Assembly: GCA_007922225.1 (NCBI GenBank)
Contig: ML679946.1
Span: forward strand, 92,983,313 to 93,047,312
Reading direction: 5' to 3'
DNA: 64,000 nt
DNA from: Emydura subglobosa
Lineage: Eukaryota > Chordata > Testudines > Chelidae
The notes under the pieces: generated by a model
Told to the model about the DNA's origin: nothing
What the model saw: the letters and a program-made list of their open reading frames with translations, nothing else
Database searches by the model: none
Position numbers and translations under genes: made by a program
Shown here: positions 21,566 to 33,204 of the stretch, piece after piece
Layout of the letters: every line of letters begins with the position of its first letter
Numbering within the stretch: position 1 is the stretch's first letter

Positions 21566-24500
21566 GACTATAGTAATAATCTTAAATATCTGAGAAGTGT
21601 TATCAATTGAAATTTATTGTCCTATCTCAGCTGGTAAGTATTTTCCTTGTCCACCTCAACTATCTTCTTGTGTTTGTATCCAGTGTGCATAGGAATCGGA
21701 AGGTCTTTCCAGATTTTTTTAAAAGCTTTTCTGTAACTGAAAGCTTCAGGTACTTTCGGTTCTCTAGTGTTTTCTGATTTTATTATTAACCACTGGGATA
21801 TTTTGGTGTGTCTTGATTGAACAGTTCCTGTTTATGTTACACATCTTACCTTCCAAATAGGTCTGTCAGTTCACTCTTTTTTTCCCCCCCAGACATGATC
21901 ATTCTTCTTTTTATTTTTTTTAAGACTAAAAAATTTCTCTGCGCTCAGTGACACTCTTTCATTCCACTTAGCTGTCAAAAAACCTTTAGTAAGAGGAAAA
22001 CCAAAATAAAAAGTACAACATGCTCTCCTTTAGTCTCCTATCTGACTGGACTCCTTTCATGCTTCAGTACACTGAACACTTTATTTTTCAAAACATACAA
22101 GCAATTTTTCCCTGAAAACAGGGAGAATAATGATTAGTTCAATGCATTCAGTCTGTTTCTGAACAGTATTAGAAGATTATATTCTTATAAGGAGCAAGTA
22201 ATTATCAATTTTTGTTTTAAAAAATCATGTTAATGTTAACTGAATTGTTTTATGGAATTGCTAAGATGATACTTAGAGAATAATTCCCTAACAGAAGTGG
22301 GAAGAGAGAAAGAGATTGTAGTCTTCTTGGGGCAGGGACTTTATTTTCAGTGTTTTGTACATCTCAATGCACATACTCAGTAGCTGATATAAGTATGTTA
22401 TAATAATAAAGAGATGTAGAAGTGAGTGGAGTAGAAGAAAGCTAGGATCTAATTCTGGTCTCAATAAAATAAATAATAGTTACAATAAATAAAGTCCACT
22501 GAAGTTAATAGGATTGCACCATTGCAAGTGAGAAAAATTTGAGCGTGTGTTGATGTAAAATCTGCATCTAATCCTAAATAAAGTCTGGCAAAAGAATTCT
22601 CTATCTCACTCTTCATGACATATTTCTATTAGCTAGGCTTGCTACAGATTTGGGGCCCAATATTCAAATTTGAGACCCTAAAGTTTATCCTCTCTAAATT
22701 CACAATTGGTCACCTAAATACCTATTTCAGCACCTAAATGTTGATTCAGTAGTAATTCAAACTAGAATGAATTTTGTCACAGTAGAAATGAATTATGATC
22801 TTGTCATATGACAAGGAGGCTCATCTCCTATTTATAAAGTAAAATACTAGAAATTCTCTTTCATGTGATGTTTTATTCGTACAAATGCTCACAGGACAGC
22901 AGCATGTAAAATGAAAGCTGTTGCCTGTGTCTTATTTTCATACAGTCCAAGAAATCCAAGCAAAGTAAAACACTGGTGCAATAATATTGTTAGGATGCTG
23001 AATGTACTCTAATAGGAAACCCGTTTCTCAAAGTTATCGGCTTGTTTAAATGCTTCAGTGATCAAACCTGTTATATCACTGGATAGCTGACTGACACTAT
23101 GAGGTCCTTAAAATGAACATACCAGTCTCGTTAATCCATTGACTGGTTGGTCCAGTATCCCAGCTAAACACTAACATTACAATACTTGAAAAAGCCAGTA
23201 ATTGTAACAAAATGTAGAAGAAATTAATAGCATGAGTAGATGTGCACAGCAGCCTTATGGAGTTTCTATCTTTTAGGCTCAGTAGTGCTTCAAGCTAATG
23301 GATCCATAATTAGTTAAACCGATTACTCAAAGAGACCTTCAGACCATCTTTCTCCCTTCCCCCTCCCTCCGCCTCCTTCCCTTCCTCTTGCTTTGTAAGC
23401 CTCCTCAGACTAGTGGTTATTTCTGCATGTTTTCAACAGAAGTCCTTAAAGAGTAGATCAGCAAGAATGGAACTCTATTTCCCCTGGTATATAAAGTTCC
23501 TGTTTCTAGCAGATGGCTTATAATATATCAGACCTTACAGGGAGAAGGGTTGGAGGCAATTTTACACTTGGAGAGAACACAAAGAAGTTTGTCTGGCAGG
23601 TTGGGTTTATTTTTGGTTTTTAAACACTCTTTTTGAAGCTCCTAAGGTACTTAGAACATCAGAAGTGGCCCCTGTTGAGAGAGGTTTATGAACAGAATGC
23701 GGGTGAAGCAGTCAAAGGTTACTCAAATGCAATATCACGATTCCAAAATGTATCATATGATGTCACCAATTCACAGGTACTGCAGCGAATGTATATATCA
23801 ATGTATAAAAAGGCACACATATATAAAATGTATGTGTATATACATAAAAAGTATGTATACCAGCCCATCCTTTGTGTGGATGTGGCTGTCTTATGCTCCA
23901 GCCAAAAACTCACCTGCCTGTCAACAATTGGCTAAAATCTGATAAATAAAACCAGAAATCTCAGTCCACCTTCATTTCTCCATACGGAAGGCTTCAGATG
24001 CAATATGGCAGTGTCTTAGAAGAAACTTCCTGTTGCTTTTGTGAGGTCACCCAAGGGTCATCAATGAGAAAGTTAAATATCCATTCTTCCTAATGATTAT
24101 AGTTCAATATTGAATTAATGCACTGAATTTCAAGGTTGGAGCTCTAAAAAGGCGTCTGAGCAGTTGAAATAAGAGAAGACAGATGACCTTTTAGTGACAC
24201 TTGATGAAAAGATCAGAGGTCAGATTGTGACCTGAGGGGTTGTAGAGAGATGATCGCATACTGAATGGGTGAACAAATTTCATGACTGTAGCTTTAAAGG
24301 GCATTTGAACAGCTGAATTGAAATAAAATAAACTGGTTTTATGGTGGCCTCTGATGTATAGGTTAAATCTGGGATCCCCTTACCCCTTTCTCCTGTTCTG
24401 AGTGGCCCATAATGAACATTTGTACCAAATGTCAAGAATCTAGCTCAATAGGACCATGGACGTTAAATGTGTCAGTCTGTACCCTGGTGATGAACGTCTG

Positions 24501-24744
24501 TATCAGGTAAGATATGTGTTTATGTACATAGCACTTACCCATACTGATCTGAATCGCTCTCTTTTGGAAATCAAACGTGAAATCTGACAGAGAGGCTTTT
24601 TATGTTGTTTTGTGGTGAGGCTTTTAAAATAAATGACAAAACTCTTGTTTTTTGACTCAGGAAAAGCCACAAGCAATACCATTCTAACAATCCGAAGAAA
24701 AAAATATTGCTGTTTCAGAACTAAATGCTATATATGTTCTTAAA
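21566..24744. other. No recognisable gene; sparse old repeats
   Basis: Mostly unrecognised AT-rich DNA. A MIR-linked phrase lies near 22325-22395 (GGGGCAGGGACTTTATTTTCAGTG). An old repeat sits at about 22650-22760 (GGGGCCCAATATTCAAATTTGAGACCC, TTCAGCACCTAAATG). Two 100-codon-class frames near 23.63-23.94 kb overlap and hold low-complexity ATAT/ACAT sequence, so are not called. Confidence 0.4.
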
Positions 24745-24899
24745 GTAAGGATAATTAACCTTGGTTTTTAAGGCCTGGCTTGACAAAGCACGGGCTGGGA
24801 TGATTTAGCTGGGGTTGGTCCTGCTTTGAGCAGGAGGTTGGACTAAAGGACCTCCTGAAGTCCCTTCCAACCCTAATCTTCTATGATTCTATTCTATGG
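24745..24899 (+). mobile_element. CR1 3' end fragment, plus strand
   Basis: TGGGATGATTTAGCTGGGGTTGG, AGGAGGTTGGACTAAAGGACCTCCTGAAGTCCC and the tail CTATGATTCTATTCTATGG are a CR1 3' terminus, ending at about 24899 with tail repeats. Confidence 0.9.
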
Positions 24900-24964
24900 A
24901 ACACCTGACCTCGAGCTGTGGTGGATTCTCCATCACATAGGGTCTTTAAATCAAGACCAAATGG
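24900..24964 (+). mobile_element. Second CR1 3' fragment, left part
   Basis: GTGGTGGATTCTCCATCACATAGGGTCTTTAAATCAAGACC is CR1 3' coding/UTR sequence and continues at 25251 after the MITE. The preceding CR1 tail joins directly, so it probably inserted into or beside this older copy. Confidence 0.75.
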
Positions 24965-25250
24965 CTATGTACACACTACAGCTTAAGTCATTATAAATTA
25001 CATTGCTCAGGGGTGTGAATAAGCCACCTCCCTGAGCGACATAAGTACACCATAAGTAAACGCTGGTGTGGACAGGACTTATGTTGGCAGGAAAACTTCT
25101 CCCACTAACGTAACTACTGCGGCTCAGGAGGGTTGGAGGAATTAAGCTGATCGGAGTGCTGTCTTCTGTCGGCTTAGAGCATTTACATTAGCAGTGCTGC
25201 AGCTGCACCGATGCAGTTGCGCTTCTGTAAGCGCTGTAGTGTGGCCATAG
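24965..25250. mobile_element. MITE (CTATGTACACACTACAGC TIRs) nested in CR1
   Basis: Left TIR CTATGTACACACTACAGC at 24965-24982; right end GCTGTAGTGTGGCCATAG at 25233-25250, whose complement matches at 16 of 18 positions. The interior holds CTGAGCGACATAAGT and CAGTGCTGCAGCTGC, typical of the turtle TATGTCTACAC MITE family. CR1 sequence flanks both sides. A target duplication (CCAAATGG versus CCAAGTCT) is plausible but diverged. Confidence 0.75.
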
Positions 25251-25385
25251 GCCAAGTCTTTCTTAAAGATATGCTCTAACTCAACTCAAAGTTATGGGTT
25301 TATGCAGGAATGCTGTGGCCTGTGTTATGCAGGAGGTAAGACTAGATCATAAGGGTCCCTCTAGATTAATAACTAGGTGTGTATA
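25251..25385 (+). mobile_element. Second CR1 3' fragment, right part
   Basis: TTCTTAAAGATATGCTCTAACTC, GTGGCCTGTGTTATGCAGGAGGTAAGACTAGATCATAAGGG continue the CR1 interrupted at 24964. The standard terminal block is diverged. Confidence 0.8.
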
Positions 25386-25609
25386 TATTTTTAAATATCA
25401 AAGTTGATTGATTATATTTTTATTTCAGTTCAAATACAGAAAAGATCCCTAAGAACAAAGTTTTATAATAATAATTAATAATCCATACAGGGATTACCAG
25501 GAAGCGGCATAACAAAACCCAGAATAAACTGATTTCCAGTGATTCAAAGCAGCAAAACACACTCCTCCCACCCATATCTCCATCACACCCATGTCATCAG
25601 TGCTTCCAG

Positions 25610-25815
25610 GATGCTTAAGGCCTAGCTTTTCAAAAACAATCGCCTAAAATTAAACTCCATGTAAAGAGACTTGATTTTTTCAAAAGTTTCCAACAGCTCT
25701 GAGTGAAATCAGTAAGAACTACTGGATGCTCAATGGTCTTGAAAAATCAGACCTCTGATCTTAGATTTAGGAGCCTAACTTTAGGTACTATTTTTGAAAA
25801 TCTTGAGCCTAGCCA
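25610..25815. repeat. Old interspersed repeat (TTTTCAAAA type)
   Basis: AGGCCTAGCTTTTCAAAAAC, TTTTTTCAAAAGTTTCC, TAGGAGCCTAACTTTAGGTACTATTTTTGAAAATCTTGAGCC: a characteristic old sauropsid repeat, seen again near 38.4 kb. Confidence 0.45.
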
Positions 25816-27290
25816 ACTGTGGGTCTTTGCAATGGTCAACATATTTAGACCATTTTGGACCAATAGGGAATGGGAACATGTTCCGGCAGCTATAAGTCTT
25901 GATAGAAAACATTCCAGTTTAGTACACTCTGGTAGCTACTCACTCTCTTCTCTACAGAGGGGCATATCCCCAACCACAGCTGTGGTATATTTATATAATA
26001 TTTTCACATTTGCTGAAAACCAGATTACAATCTCTTAAACTGAAGTCATGTCATAAAGCAATCCCTGCCTGGAGTGCCCTTCTGTGGCAGGTGCAGTATG
26101 ACAGGCACACCTGCCTCAGTTTCCTTTCTTCAGAGTCCCTAGTAACTACACAACAGCTTTCTTGCCTCCATACCTTGGGGCCACTTTATTACCAAAACAT
26201 AATCCACATAATCCATAAACAAAGTCCCAAAACATGTTCCATTTATCAACGCCACTGTATATAGTCCTTAAAATCCCACATCTTCTAGTCCATTGACATA
26301 GTACATACCATGCTCCAGCTTTTTTTGCTACCCCAGGGCTCTTCTGAGGTCCTCACCTCCCCTTTTTCCCAGGACAGCCACCCTAGCCCTTCTCATTGGA
26401 GTTCAGTCTCACTCTTCCCTGGGGGAACTCCCCAGCAGCCATTTTTCCTGACTGACTCTCACTGCCTGTCTTCAGGCATGCCCCCATTTAAATGGCCCAG
26501 GAGCCCTCTCTGAAACCCAGTTAAGAGGCAGCTGACTAGTCATAGGTGCACTGGCCTCTTTCCTCTTAAAGGGCCAGTGCCACCCTGGGGAAGATCCCTG
26601 ATTGCCATCCACAAAACATCACTGTTTTTTTCTTAGCAAGATGGCTGCTCTCAGGAGAAAGGTCAATACATTTGTAATTTTAAAATGTGCTTTCTAAATA
26701 CATTTGATCATTCCTGATGAGCTTTGCTTTATGGTTTTAGAACTTGCAGGCTGTTGCCCTGAGCCAAATGGGTGGCTCACTTGCCCTCTATACATAGTGT
26801 GATTAGGGGGAAGCTGTTGTACTGTTATGCCGGCTGCGAAAGCAAATCGCTCAAGATGCAATATTAGGCAGGTTTAAAACATTTCAGGAAGAGATTAGTT
26901 AAATGGTATGTTGGCCCTTTTTCGCCAGCTGGGCACATGAGCAGTGAGAACAGACTCTTCCACCAGGGTCGGTAATTAGTTCTGCCTCACTCCCAGGAGA
27001 TTAATTCTCCACTGAACAGATTATTACAGTCCAGCGCCTGTATCCATGGGCAGACTCAATCAGTAGGTTGATTTCAATTAGAGAAGTTAATCTCTATTGA
27101 CTTATCCTATGTACAAGGAGAGGTAGGAGACACATAACAAACAGGATTACTGAGTTAATCTTACTGTCACAGACATCAGAAAGATTCGTAATCCATTATT
27201 ATCTCCTAAAGGAGTAACTGAGGAGGTACATTTTATTTCACTGCAATAAATTGAATACTTATTAAAGGTAACTTACAAAGGGAAAAAAAA
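25816..27290. other. No gene; possible unclassified repeat at 26.05-26.62 kb
   Basis: 26050-26620 is richer in GC and contains TTAAAGGGCCAGTGCCACCCTGG and runs like CTCACTCTTCCCTGGGGGAACTCC, which remind me of LTR-type repeats on the minus strand. No TIR, LTR pair or coding motif could be verified. Confidence 0.3.
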
Positions 27291-27297
27291 TAAGCGT

Positions 27298-27302
27298 GTG
27301 TA

Positions 27303-27336
<34 letters not shown>

Positions 27337-27338
27337 GG
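27298..27338 (+). repeat. Compound microsatellite (TG)n(AG)n
   Basis: GTGTGTATGTGTGTGTGTGAG passes directly into about eleven AG units. Confidence 0.95.
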
Positions 27339-28874
27339 AAAGCCTGGAAGTTTTTACATTAGAAATTCAGGTTTTGGCTACCCTGGAAGACTGTATGGTG
27401 ATAGGGAGGACTAGTGAAATTATGACACTATGAGAGTCGAGGGGCTGAAAGATGACCAACTGACAGGTAAAGGTTGTCTTAGTCAGGCTGCTTAAACATT
27501 TGTTTCTGTTGAGCACTGTTTAACTCCAATGACTAGTGGACATTTGTAAGAGCCTGGGACGTGTGAGCTGTCATTCATCTGAATGGGCTGTTCACTCTGA
27601 AACCCTCTGCTGTGCGGAAGGGACCCACCAACTCCAAACTAGCAGAGGACACTCTCAGAGACTGTCTTTGCTGCTGCCACCCCCATCAGGGCTCAGCTGT
27701 GGGTTGGCAGAGGTCCCCACATACAAAGTCTTCTGCTCCGGTGGGAGGGGGCTCAGTCCTTCCTCTGGCATGGACCCCAGCCCACCTGCAGAAAGGGAAC
27801 AGTGGTCCAGGGAGTGGGTAGGTTGTACTCTGTCCATACTGGAGTGTGGTGGGCACCTGCTCACCCAGCAGGTGCCTTTGTATGTGTGGCTCCTGCCAAT
27901 ACCATCCCAAGTCTAGACAGAACCATTGAGTTGCTTCCATTGAAGGGTTATGCTGATGGCCCTGGATTGCTTGGATCCAGCCTTGAACATCCACTCTATT
28001 AGAGGTTCATAACTTCTGCTCTTTCTATGGACCACTCTGTGAATAGGCTTAAAGCTTATCACGGTTCAGCCATTGGGGTTCACCACTCTGTGTCAGCAAC
28101 TCATGTCAGGCCTGAAATACTCACTACACCTATCATGCTACCATGATCTATATCCAAAAGGCGGTATGTAATATATCATTGGAAAACAAATAACTCCCTA
28201 ATCATTAATAGTCTTGCATGATGCATTTATGTTAAAACCTCAAAGGCCTTTATAGGCTGCAAATTTCTCCATTGCGTATTCCCACCAGAGTGCTGTCTTA
28301 GGAACACTAAATATTCACGAGCAACTTGCAGCACCTGGAGTCAGACCCTCAACTGATTTCAATCACCATAAGCATCAATATCAAGGAAGTCCATTCACTT
28401 TAACAGCGCTATGTAGATTGACATCAGCTGAGGATCTGTCCCATAGTCTATAAAATGTATCTGTCCCTAGCATCAGCAGCTTTTTACCCATAGGAATCCA
28501 GCTGATGGGTTAAAATGCACTTGGAATTTAGTATGTCTGACTATGGGGTCTATTCAGAGTATAAGAAAAGTGCACTCAGGAGTTTATATGGTTCATGTGT
28601 CAAACTCAGGGATTAATTTGGAGCAGGCCAGAGGTTAAAGATTTCTAATGTAAATTTTTCAATTTGCTATGTGGATGGAGGAGCCAAATGTTTTCAATAA
28701 CAGCAATGGGTGCTGAGCAGGTGGACAGAGATGTGCAGGAGGAGAGATCATGCTGATTCCAAAAGCTATCACACATCTGTGTGCCAAGTATGTGTCTCTA
28801 ATCACAGTGTTTATGTCTGTTTCTGGGCACTCATACTGTACAGCAGTTTATTTGTAGCGAGAGTGTGACGCCCA
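27339..28874. other. No supportable gene
   Basis: 27536-28000 is moderately GC-rich, with overlapping frames up to 126 codons on both strands and no domain, signal peptide or splice-consistent structure that I can see. The rest is AT-rich. Confidence 0.4.
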
Positions 28875-29110
28875 GATAATACTACTTTGCACTTACCTCT
28901 TCAAAGTGATGTACAAGCAGTAATTAATTAAGCTTCACAACACCCTGTGAATGAAGTAAATATGTAATGTACTATTATCTTCAATGGACAGATGAAGAAA
29001 TAGACACAGAGAAGTTCAGTGACTTGCCTCAAGCCCTAAACTACAAATTAGCAGGATTGCTAGGATTATAATTTGTGGATTCCAGTTTTTACCCTATCCT
29101 CAGATTATAA
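28875..29110 (-). mobile_element. MIR-type CORE-SINE
   Basis: TTTGCACTTACCTCTTCAAAGTGATGTACAAGC, CACAACACCCTGTGAATGAAGTAAATATG, GACAGATGAAGAAATAGACACAGAGAAGTTCAGTGACTTGCC and GATTCCAGTTTTTACCCTATCC form an inverted MIR-type copy in the expected order. Confidence 0.75.
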
Positions 29111-29553
29111 GTGCCTGTGACTGCAACAGACACATGGTCCCTGGACAAGAATAACTCCCTCCTTCAGAAGTATTATTCCCCATATGGAACTTCAGGGAAA
29201 GAAAGGCAAGTTGGAAACTTGCACTTTAGGTAAAATTGTCCCTATTTTATGTGTTGCAATGTTGGCACATCATTGCCGGGATGGAGTGGGGAAGCAGATT
29301 CAGTGAGCTCCCACTCTCCCCTTCCTCAGTTACCCAGCTAGATCCTATTCACTAGCTCAAGATCTGGGGCAGCCCTGAAGAGCCGGGGGAGGGTGGAGTT
29401 GAGAATAGGATAACAGGGGCAGGAGTAGAGAAAAAGAAGATGAGATTGAGGGCCTCCTGCCCCATCTGAGATATGGCATCAGCATTATTAGAGGGGTGAG
29501 TAAGAGGCATGTTGACCTTATTGATGGTGTACATGCACTGAAAGGCAATGGTT

Positions 29554-29608
29554 TCTCTCTCTCTCTCTCCCTCTCTCTCACACACACACACACAGAGAGA
29601 GAGAGAGG
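29554..29608 (+). repeat. Compound microsatellite (TC)n(CA)n(GA)n
   Basis: TC units from 29554, CA units 29579-29594, then GA units to 29607. Confidence 0.95.
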
Positions 29609-30229
29609 ACTGTAAGGAGCAGCAGAATTGTGGGCTGAAGGTTGTTTCTCCCTTTCCTTCCTCCTGAACTCACTGGTAATAGGGTACTAGGAGACACACT
29701 TCTTTCTCCTTCCAGAGAGCTGAGAAATGGAGTGACTGGGAGGTCCATCCCCTTCTCCTCCCCAGAGGATCAAAAGGAGCAGCAATTGTGTGGATCAGTG
29801 GCCACCGCTCTTCCCCCTCCCCTTTCTTGCCTCTGTGGAAGTTGCGGTGAGTGGAAATGGTGGCAGCAGGGACACAGTGAAAAGGACTGTGGGTGGAGGG
29901 ATGGAGAGAAAAAAAGAAAAACTCACCTTCCATAAGTGGTGTTGGTGGCGACAGTGGAGGGAGGCTGGGAAACCTTCCCATGGTTTAAGGCTGGAGCAGT
30001 GTAGCCTGGAGGCAACCAGACTACAGCGTGCAGGACGGAGGAGCACAGCAGGTGGCCTTGCCGTTGCTCAGAATTTTGAGTGGTTGTTGGGAACGTGCGA
30101 TGAAAAACACAAGGAAAGGAGAAGTGTACACTGCCATTTCATAGCCCCTCAGCCTGAGCCCCAGGAGCCTGAGTCAGCTGACACAGGCCAGCTCCAGATG
30201 TTTTAGTGTAGGGTAGCGGTACCCCGAGT
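29609..30229. other. GC-richer segment, no gene called
   Basis: Open frames up to 138 codons overlap on both strands with no motif. It lies just upstream of an L1-type ORF1 fragment and could be that element's leader; this is conjecture. Confidence 0.3.
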
Positions 30230-30254
30230 CAGAAGAAGACTCAGCAGTTCTGTG

Positions 30255-30545
30255 TATGGCTACCGAGACAGTGGCAGAGATGATTTCCAATTTCCCTATG
30301 GTGCTGGAAACCCATTTCAGCAAGTTTGAAAAAAAAATTAAACAAGAATCTGGCCACAGTGGATAGTTAATTTAATGAATTAGTAGTAGCCACTACAGAC
30401 ATGGACTGTAGAAAACAATGTGGAGGATGTGCAGGAATGGGAGGAGAGACTTGTGGCCCTGGAGTCTCAAGTCAAATCACTGACATTTAAAGTGGAAGAC
30501 CTGGAAAGTAGGGGCCATAGAAAAAATATTAAGCTGTATTACCAG
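30255..30545 (+). pseudogene. L1-type LINE ORF1 fragment (coiled coil)
   Basis: In the frame open from about 30408 the sequence reads TVENNVEDVQEWEERL, then VALESQVKSL, KVEDLESRGHRKNIKL. This matches the signature of L1 ORF1 proteins, where leucine heptads lead into DLENRSRRNNLRI. A further coil-like piece in another frame (ISNFPMVLETHFSKFEKKIK, about 30285-30340) precedes it after a frameshift. L1 ORF1p is a trimeric RNA-binding chaperone. Only the coil and the first bases of the RRM survive; no ORF2 follows. Confidence 0.6.
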
Positions 30546-31015
30546 AGTGGACTGAAGGCAGATACCCATAAAATACATTGCAATATGAATCCTAACACTT
30601 TGGGGATCCAACGATCAAATCAAGTATATACTGATGTTGATACAAGCCATTCCACAAGGAAGCAAAATTTCAGAATGCAAAATTGCGTAGAAGAGCATAG
30701 AAAATATATGAAAATAATGTTCACAAAGCATCAGTGGGAGCGGATTTCTGCTTGTTCTGCTTAGTTAAGGATGGTCCTTGCTTTGTTTGTTCTTTATTTG
30801 CAAAACCTACACCAAGTGATTCAGATCTAGACTCTAAGTTGTCCAAGGTTAGAGAGGGTAAGATGAAAGGTTCTGTTTCTGGCCCATTTCAAGATCTGAA
30901 TGATTCCAGCTTCATTCTTGCTGCTGCCAGATGGTTCCGGAAAGCATATTTTTATTTTGGTTTGTTTTCAGCACTTACTAACGCTAGGTGGAGAATGGAG
31001 ATTCCATTTTGTCAA
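30546..31015. other. No recognisable gene
   Basis: AT-rich. Nothing assigned. Confidence 0.4.
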
Positions 31016-31019
31016 GGAT

Positions 31020-31345
31020 TTTGAGATTTGGTTTCATTTTGGAAAAATATCTGAAAATCTCAACATTTTTTGAAAAAGAAAATTCTGAAAAAAATTAATT
31101 TCAGATCAATCAAAATGTTTTATTTTTAGAATTGAAAGTTTCTTCTTGATTTTTTAATTCTTCACTGTGCAGTATGTAATGCATAACTAAAAAATCAAAA
31201 CAAGAAATCATTAGAGATTAAAAACGGAAACATTTTTTGCTGAAATGTTGGAATATTTTCCCCATTTTTTCTCCAGAGTGAAATTTCTGCAAAATCATCA
31301 GTTTCGCAAAGTGTTTCAATTTCAGTAGAACTGCATTTTTTGCCA
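31020..31345. mobile_element. Degenerate AT-rich hAT-like MITE
   Basis: Dense GAAAATT/AATTTTC phrases (TTTTGGAAAAATATCTGAAAATC, AAGAAAATTCTGAAAAAAATT, TTTTTTGCCAGAAAACTG), the same vocabulary as 21175-21565 and 35221-35691. TIRs are not clean. It directly abuts the second promoter-like repeat. Confidence 0.4.
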
Positions 31346-31349
31346 GAAA

Positions 31350-31665
31350 ACTGATTGTAGCAAGGTGCTGTGGTCGCAATGCACCTGCTGGACAGAACAA
31401 GGCCCTGCAGGCCAAACAACCGGGGAGAAAAGCAGTGGAGCCAAGACAGGTAAGGCCAGTATAAAAGGCTGGCGTAGCAGCTCAGTCAGGGGGAGGCTGT
31501 TGCTGGAGACAGATGTGTCTTCCCAGAGGCTGCGGTCTAGGACTGACCCAGGCCCTGTGGATGTTTGAAGCAACCGTCCCACTGACCGGAGCCTCCCAAG
31601 CCTGCCCGGATTGCTGGGCCCGAGTGACTGGAGAGAGCCGCCGGGCCCAAGTGACTGGATGTATG
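31350..31665 (+). repeat. Promoter-like repeat, copy 2
   Basis: CAAGGTGCTGTGG, TCGCAATGC, CTGCTGGACAGAAC, CCCTGCAGGCCAA, GTGGAGCC, then TATAAAAGG at 31460, TCAGTC at 31482, GGCTGTTGCTGGAGACAGATGTGTCTTCC, CTGACCGGAGCC follow the order of copy 3 (50030 onwards). It ends before the minisatellite. The palindrome present in copy 3 is absent, exactly between 31373 and 31374. Confidence 0.75.
31460..31487 (+). promoter_or_regulatory. TATA box plus initiator-like element, copy 2
   Basis: TATAAAAGG at 31460-31468 and TCAGTC at 31482-31487, initiator A 24 bases from the first T. Confidence 0.5.
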
Positions 31666-31734
31666 TTTGTTAGTTTTATCTAAATGGATATTGGGTATTA
31701 ATCCCCCAAATTCTAGCACAAATGATTATTCATT

Positions 31735-31860
31735 TGTAAATTCTTATTATTATTAAAATTGCTTTGTATTGCGATAGCACTTAGGAGCCCTGTTGTGCTA
31801 GGTGATGTACATACATCAAACTAAAAGGCAGTCCCTGCCCCAAAGAGCTTGCAACGAACC
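31735..31860. mobile_element. MIR-linked SINE fragment
   Basis: TTATTATTATTAAAATTGC, TAGCACTTAGGAGCCCTGTTGTGCTAGGTGATGTACATACATC, GGCAGTCCCTGCCCCAAAGAGCTTGCAA: the abundant MIR-associated block. Confidence 0.6.
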
Positions 31861-33204
31861 AGGATGTGATTTGTTATTTATTATCCATTAGTCTCTTGTT
31901 TAACAACTTTGTCATCCTATCAGGTAACTGAAACAATAATATATGATGTCAATACACCATGAATAACGAAGAGCAAATCATGAATAGTTTAAGTCTGATC
32001 CAAAGGCCTTTGGAAGTCAATAGATGTCTTTCACCAGCAATCCACAGACTGACATTTGTTTGCATAAATAATTTCAGTATGTTATGAATAATGAATACAT
32101 TCCCTGAAATCAGGGATCAGATCATGAATCATTTACAAAAAAAAAAAAAAAACGGGGGGGGGGGGGGGGGGACTTAATTTGCAAAAGAATAACCTGGCCA
32201 CCTCTACTTCCAATTGAATGAAGCTAGTTCTTCTCAGCAAGCTCCTGGAATCAAGGTTGAGTGAAGGGTAAGAAGGTCTCTTGCACTTTTTGCTGGCATG
32301 GCTAGTTTGGTTTCAGTGAAGATTCAGGTCAGTTCTAATTTTTTCCAAACCAATTCACCCAACCCTGATGTCAAGTCAAGTGAGAAAGCTGCAAAATTCA
32401 CACACATGTTAAAATGAATATTTGATACTCTTGCTGGTACTATAGATTCTCCGGTGCCCAGTTTTTGAACACAATAAGAATTAAGCTGTCGGACAAGTCA
32501 ACAGTCTACAAGCCCCATAATTCGCACTGTTCAAGTGCAAAAAGAAAAGGTTTTTGACAGTAAATCAAATCTCTAAGAAAGGAAACACTGATTTCAGTTT
32601 TCACAGGTAACAATAACAGATTTTAAATAAAAACGACTATAGAAAATGTTGTTTAAGGAGAAACTCTCTGTTGTCTGATAGACAAAAGGATCTGATTTAT
32701 TAAGGGCTTATTTCAGATCCCTGATAAGTATATGAGTATCACCCAGAAATAGATCAGCCTTTCACCTTTGTATAGGGCCAGCAGCAGCCTCCGTGCCAAA
32801 GTGCTACTGTGCCAGAATAGTAGTGCCTTTTAAAAAGGATACATCTTAAAACAGATACTTAGAACACGACTGTGCCCAAACAGCCCACAAAACAGAGGTA
32901 TGCTTTGATCAAACATGGGAGTTTTTAGCCCTGTATGGCAATTATTTGCATTATTTTGTTGAGAATAATATATCATGCACATGACTGTCTTGAGAGTTTC
33001 TAAGGCACCTATCACTCTATCATCTCAGGCCTCAGTTAAATCACAATAGGCGCTCTCCTCTCTCTGCCTCTCCATGGGTACAGGGTTTGGGTCATTGGGA
33101 TTGATTGTTTGCTGTTTTTGTCTGAAGGGAGGCAGGTCTCACATTTCACAGAGCCCGGGCCTAGTGTGATCTCCTTTGTGGGTGTGTCTACCCCCCAAAT
33201 GGAG
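31861..33204. other. No recognisable gene
   Basis: AT-rich apart from the homopolymers at 32137-32171. Frames under 65 codons. Confidence 0.4.
32137..32171 (+). repeat. Poly(A)-C-poly(G) tract
   Basis: Sixteen A, one C, then eighteen G. The G run can form G-quadruplex structures and is prone to length error in assemblies. Confidence 0.95.

Noticed and set aside
27536..27916. Plus-strand frame of 126 codons
   Set aside because: Equivalent frames exist on the other strand; no domain, signal peptide or splice pattern.
31060..31345. Minus-strand frames of 65-86 codons near 31.2-31.6 kb
   Set aside because: They lie in the AT-rich MITE and the TATA repeat and share no domain.
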